Translations under genes and position numbers: made by a program
The notes under the pieces: model-generated
The model's database searches: none
The model's input: only the letters and a program-made list of their open reading frames with translations
What the model was told of the DNA's origin: nothing
Origin: Aphanomyces cochlioides
Taxonomy: Eukaryota; Oomycota; Saprolegniomycetes; Saprolegniales; Verrucalvaceae
DNA: 64,000 nt
Direction: 5' to 3'
Assembly: GCA_019828595.1 (NCBI GenBank)
Contig: JAHQRK010000013.1
Location: forward strand, 1,395,501 to 1,459,500
Shown here: one piece after another, positions 63,114 to 64,000 of the stretch
Layout of the letters: each line of letters begins with the position of its first letter
Numbering within the stretch: position 1 is the stretch's first letter

Positions 63114-64000
63114 GTAGTCTATTATGATCGCGCATATATTAATAATTAGACTTTAATCTTTCGATAAAATTCTCGGTATGAATTTGAAATTTAACTGCAA
63201 ATATTGAAATCTAGATTGCAAGAATATAAAAATCTCTTCAATGAATGTACATGATCAAGCAGTACCCCAAAGGAAGTGGCTGTAAGTGCTATTGGCATTG
63301 TTCCCCCGACGATAAACTTTCCCAGAGCGAGGATAACTTGTCTATGAGAAATTCTATCTAGCGCGGGGCGACTGGGATATATATCACTCCATGGAAAAAT
63401 AGAAAGCATGGATTTTATCGTGGATTTTCTTTGCTTAATAGTGCTTTGATGTTAAAACTTTTCGACAAATTCGACAAAAATTTCGTCATTAACTTTAACC
63501 AAAACGTCTAACCAACATGAATATTTAATGCGTCGTTTCGACTTCATCAATATTGACTGTGTGACCTCAAGTAACCGGATGAAATAGCACGATCGACCGA
63601 CAAGGTCCAAGTCATTGGTCGATCGTCTTGACGCACTTCCGATCTTGTGTGCTGTACAGTTGAGAATTCCAACTCTTGAGTCGGTCCGTCTGTTCTCCTC
63701 TCGTCTCCATCTTGAAGCTTGACGCGGTGAACTAATCTGCGCTTCGCCGTTGCCGCGCTTCGAACGCCCCCCGTGGTCGTTCCCCCTTGGACAGATACGC
63801 GCCTGGCTATTCGTGGACGACAGCACGGCTTGAGTGTCGTGGCTTTTCTAGAGAGAGCCAGGCTCATAACTGGTCAAGATACTAGTGTCGGATCGTACGA
63901 CGGGCTACACACTCCTTGTAGAGGAATATCGAGTGCGTCAAACAACCCCTTGGTGACTGAGAAAAGAATAAATGGCGCAGGGAGCAGCATAGGAGCGATG
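63114..64000. other. Right end of window, no gene supported
   Basis: Minus-strand ORFs at 63452-63867 overlap in two frames, are Arg-rich and lack motifs. A gene truncated by the window edge cannot be excluded. Confidence 0.35.

Noticed and set aside
1..64000. CRISPR array, tRNA, rRNA or bacterial operon
   Set aside because: No regularly spaced direct repeats, cloverleaf-compatible segments or ribosomal sequence were seen; gene content is eukaryotic and transposon-derived.

Overview
The window looks like repeat-rich nuclear DNA of an oomycete, most likely a saprolegnialean such as Aphanomyces or Saprolegnia. The evidence is seven CX4CX9-10CX2H multi-knuckle proteins of the kind databases often name 'WRKY19-like' plus a relic of an eighth, a DUF6818-like ORF, intron-bearing Crypton-like tyrosine recombinases with 40-70 bp GT-AG introns, and a complete Polinton. 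No rRNA, tRNA, CRISPR array or bacterial-style operon was seen. The species call is inference.

Left part (1-23.7 kb). Decayed transposase genes (mariner, pogo/Tigger and hAT types) and a broken DUF6818-like ORF come first. A three-level nest follows: outer element A (5789-10481, TIRs beginning GGCCCTGGTCGGGG, TAA duplication) contains inner element B (6289-10041, TIRs beginning GAGACATTTAGC, 5-bp CATTA duplication), which contains a pogo/Tigger element (7546-9074, TA duplication). Element C (15811-17184) has B-like architecture and TIRs and a 5-bp TAGTA duplication. Between these lie knuckle genes, a roughly 200-bp-arm inverted repeat (12367-12837) and a complete IS630/Tc1-type element (17435-19416).

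Middle part (23.7-42.3 kb). A decayed Ty1/copia retrotransposon with two 139-bp terminal repeats (23778-29354) is followed by a Tourist-like MITE, two same-orientation Crypton-like recombinase genes (30.3-32.0 and 35.1-37.4 kb), a deleted mariner-type element with 48-bp TIRs (33531-34885), and a five-knuckle gene with a scrambled second knuckle.

Right part (42.3-64 kb). A full-length 15,610-bp Polinton/Maverick occupies 42314-57923. It has inverted repeats of about 200 bp, AGT/ACT termini and a perfect 6-bp CATGCC target duplication. It encodes a protein-primed-type DNA polymerase B, a retrovirus-like integrase with a chromodomain, an A32-type packaging ATPase, a jelly-roll major capsid protein, a penton, an S74-type fibre, a GIY-YIG nuclease, small basic proteins and, beside the left TIR, a PD-(D/E)XK Uma2-like gene of host-like composition. 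Most of its core genes carry one or more frameshifts or stops, and the integrase third catalytic residue is Asn, so it is a recent but disabled copy. It sits 74 bp upstream of a knuckle gene. Beyond it are two convergent knuckle genes and a mariner element (61017-63111) whose TIRs carry the CTCCCTCCGTCCCA motif known from plant Stowaway/mariner elements.

The Polinton genes form a replication, integration and capsid module. Almost everything else is transposon sequence around a dispersed family of putative nuclear zinc-knuckle regulators.
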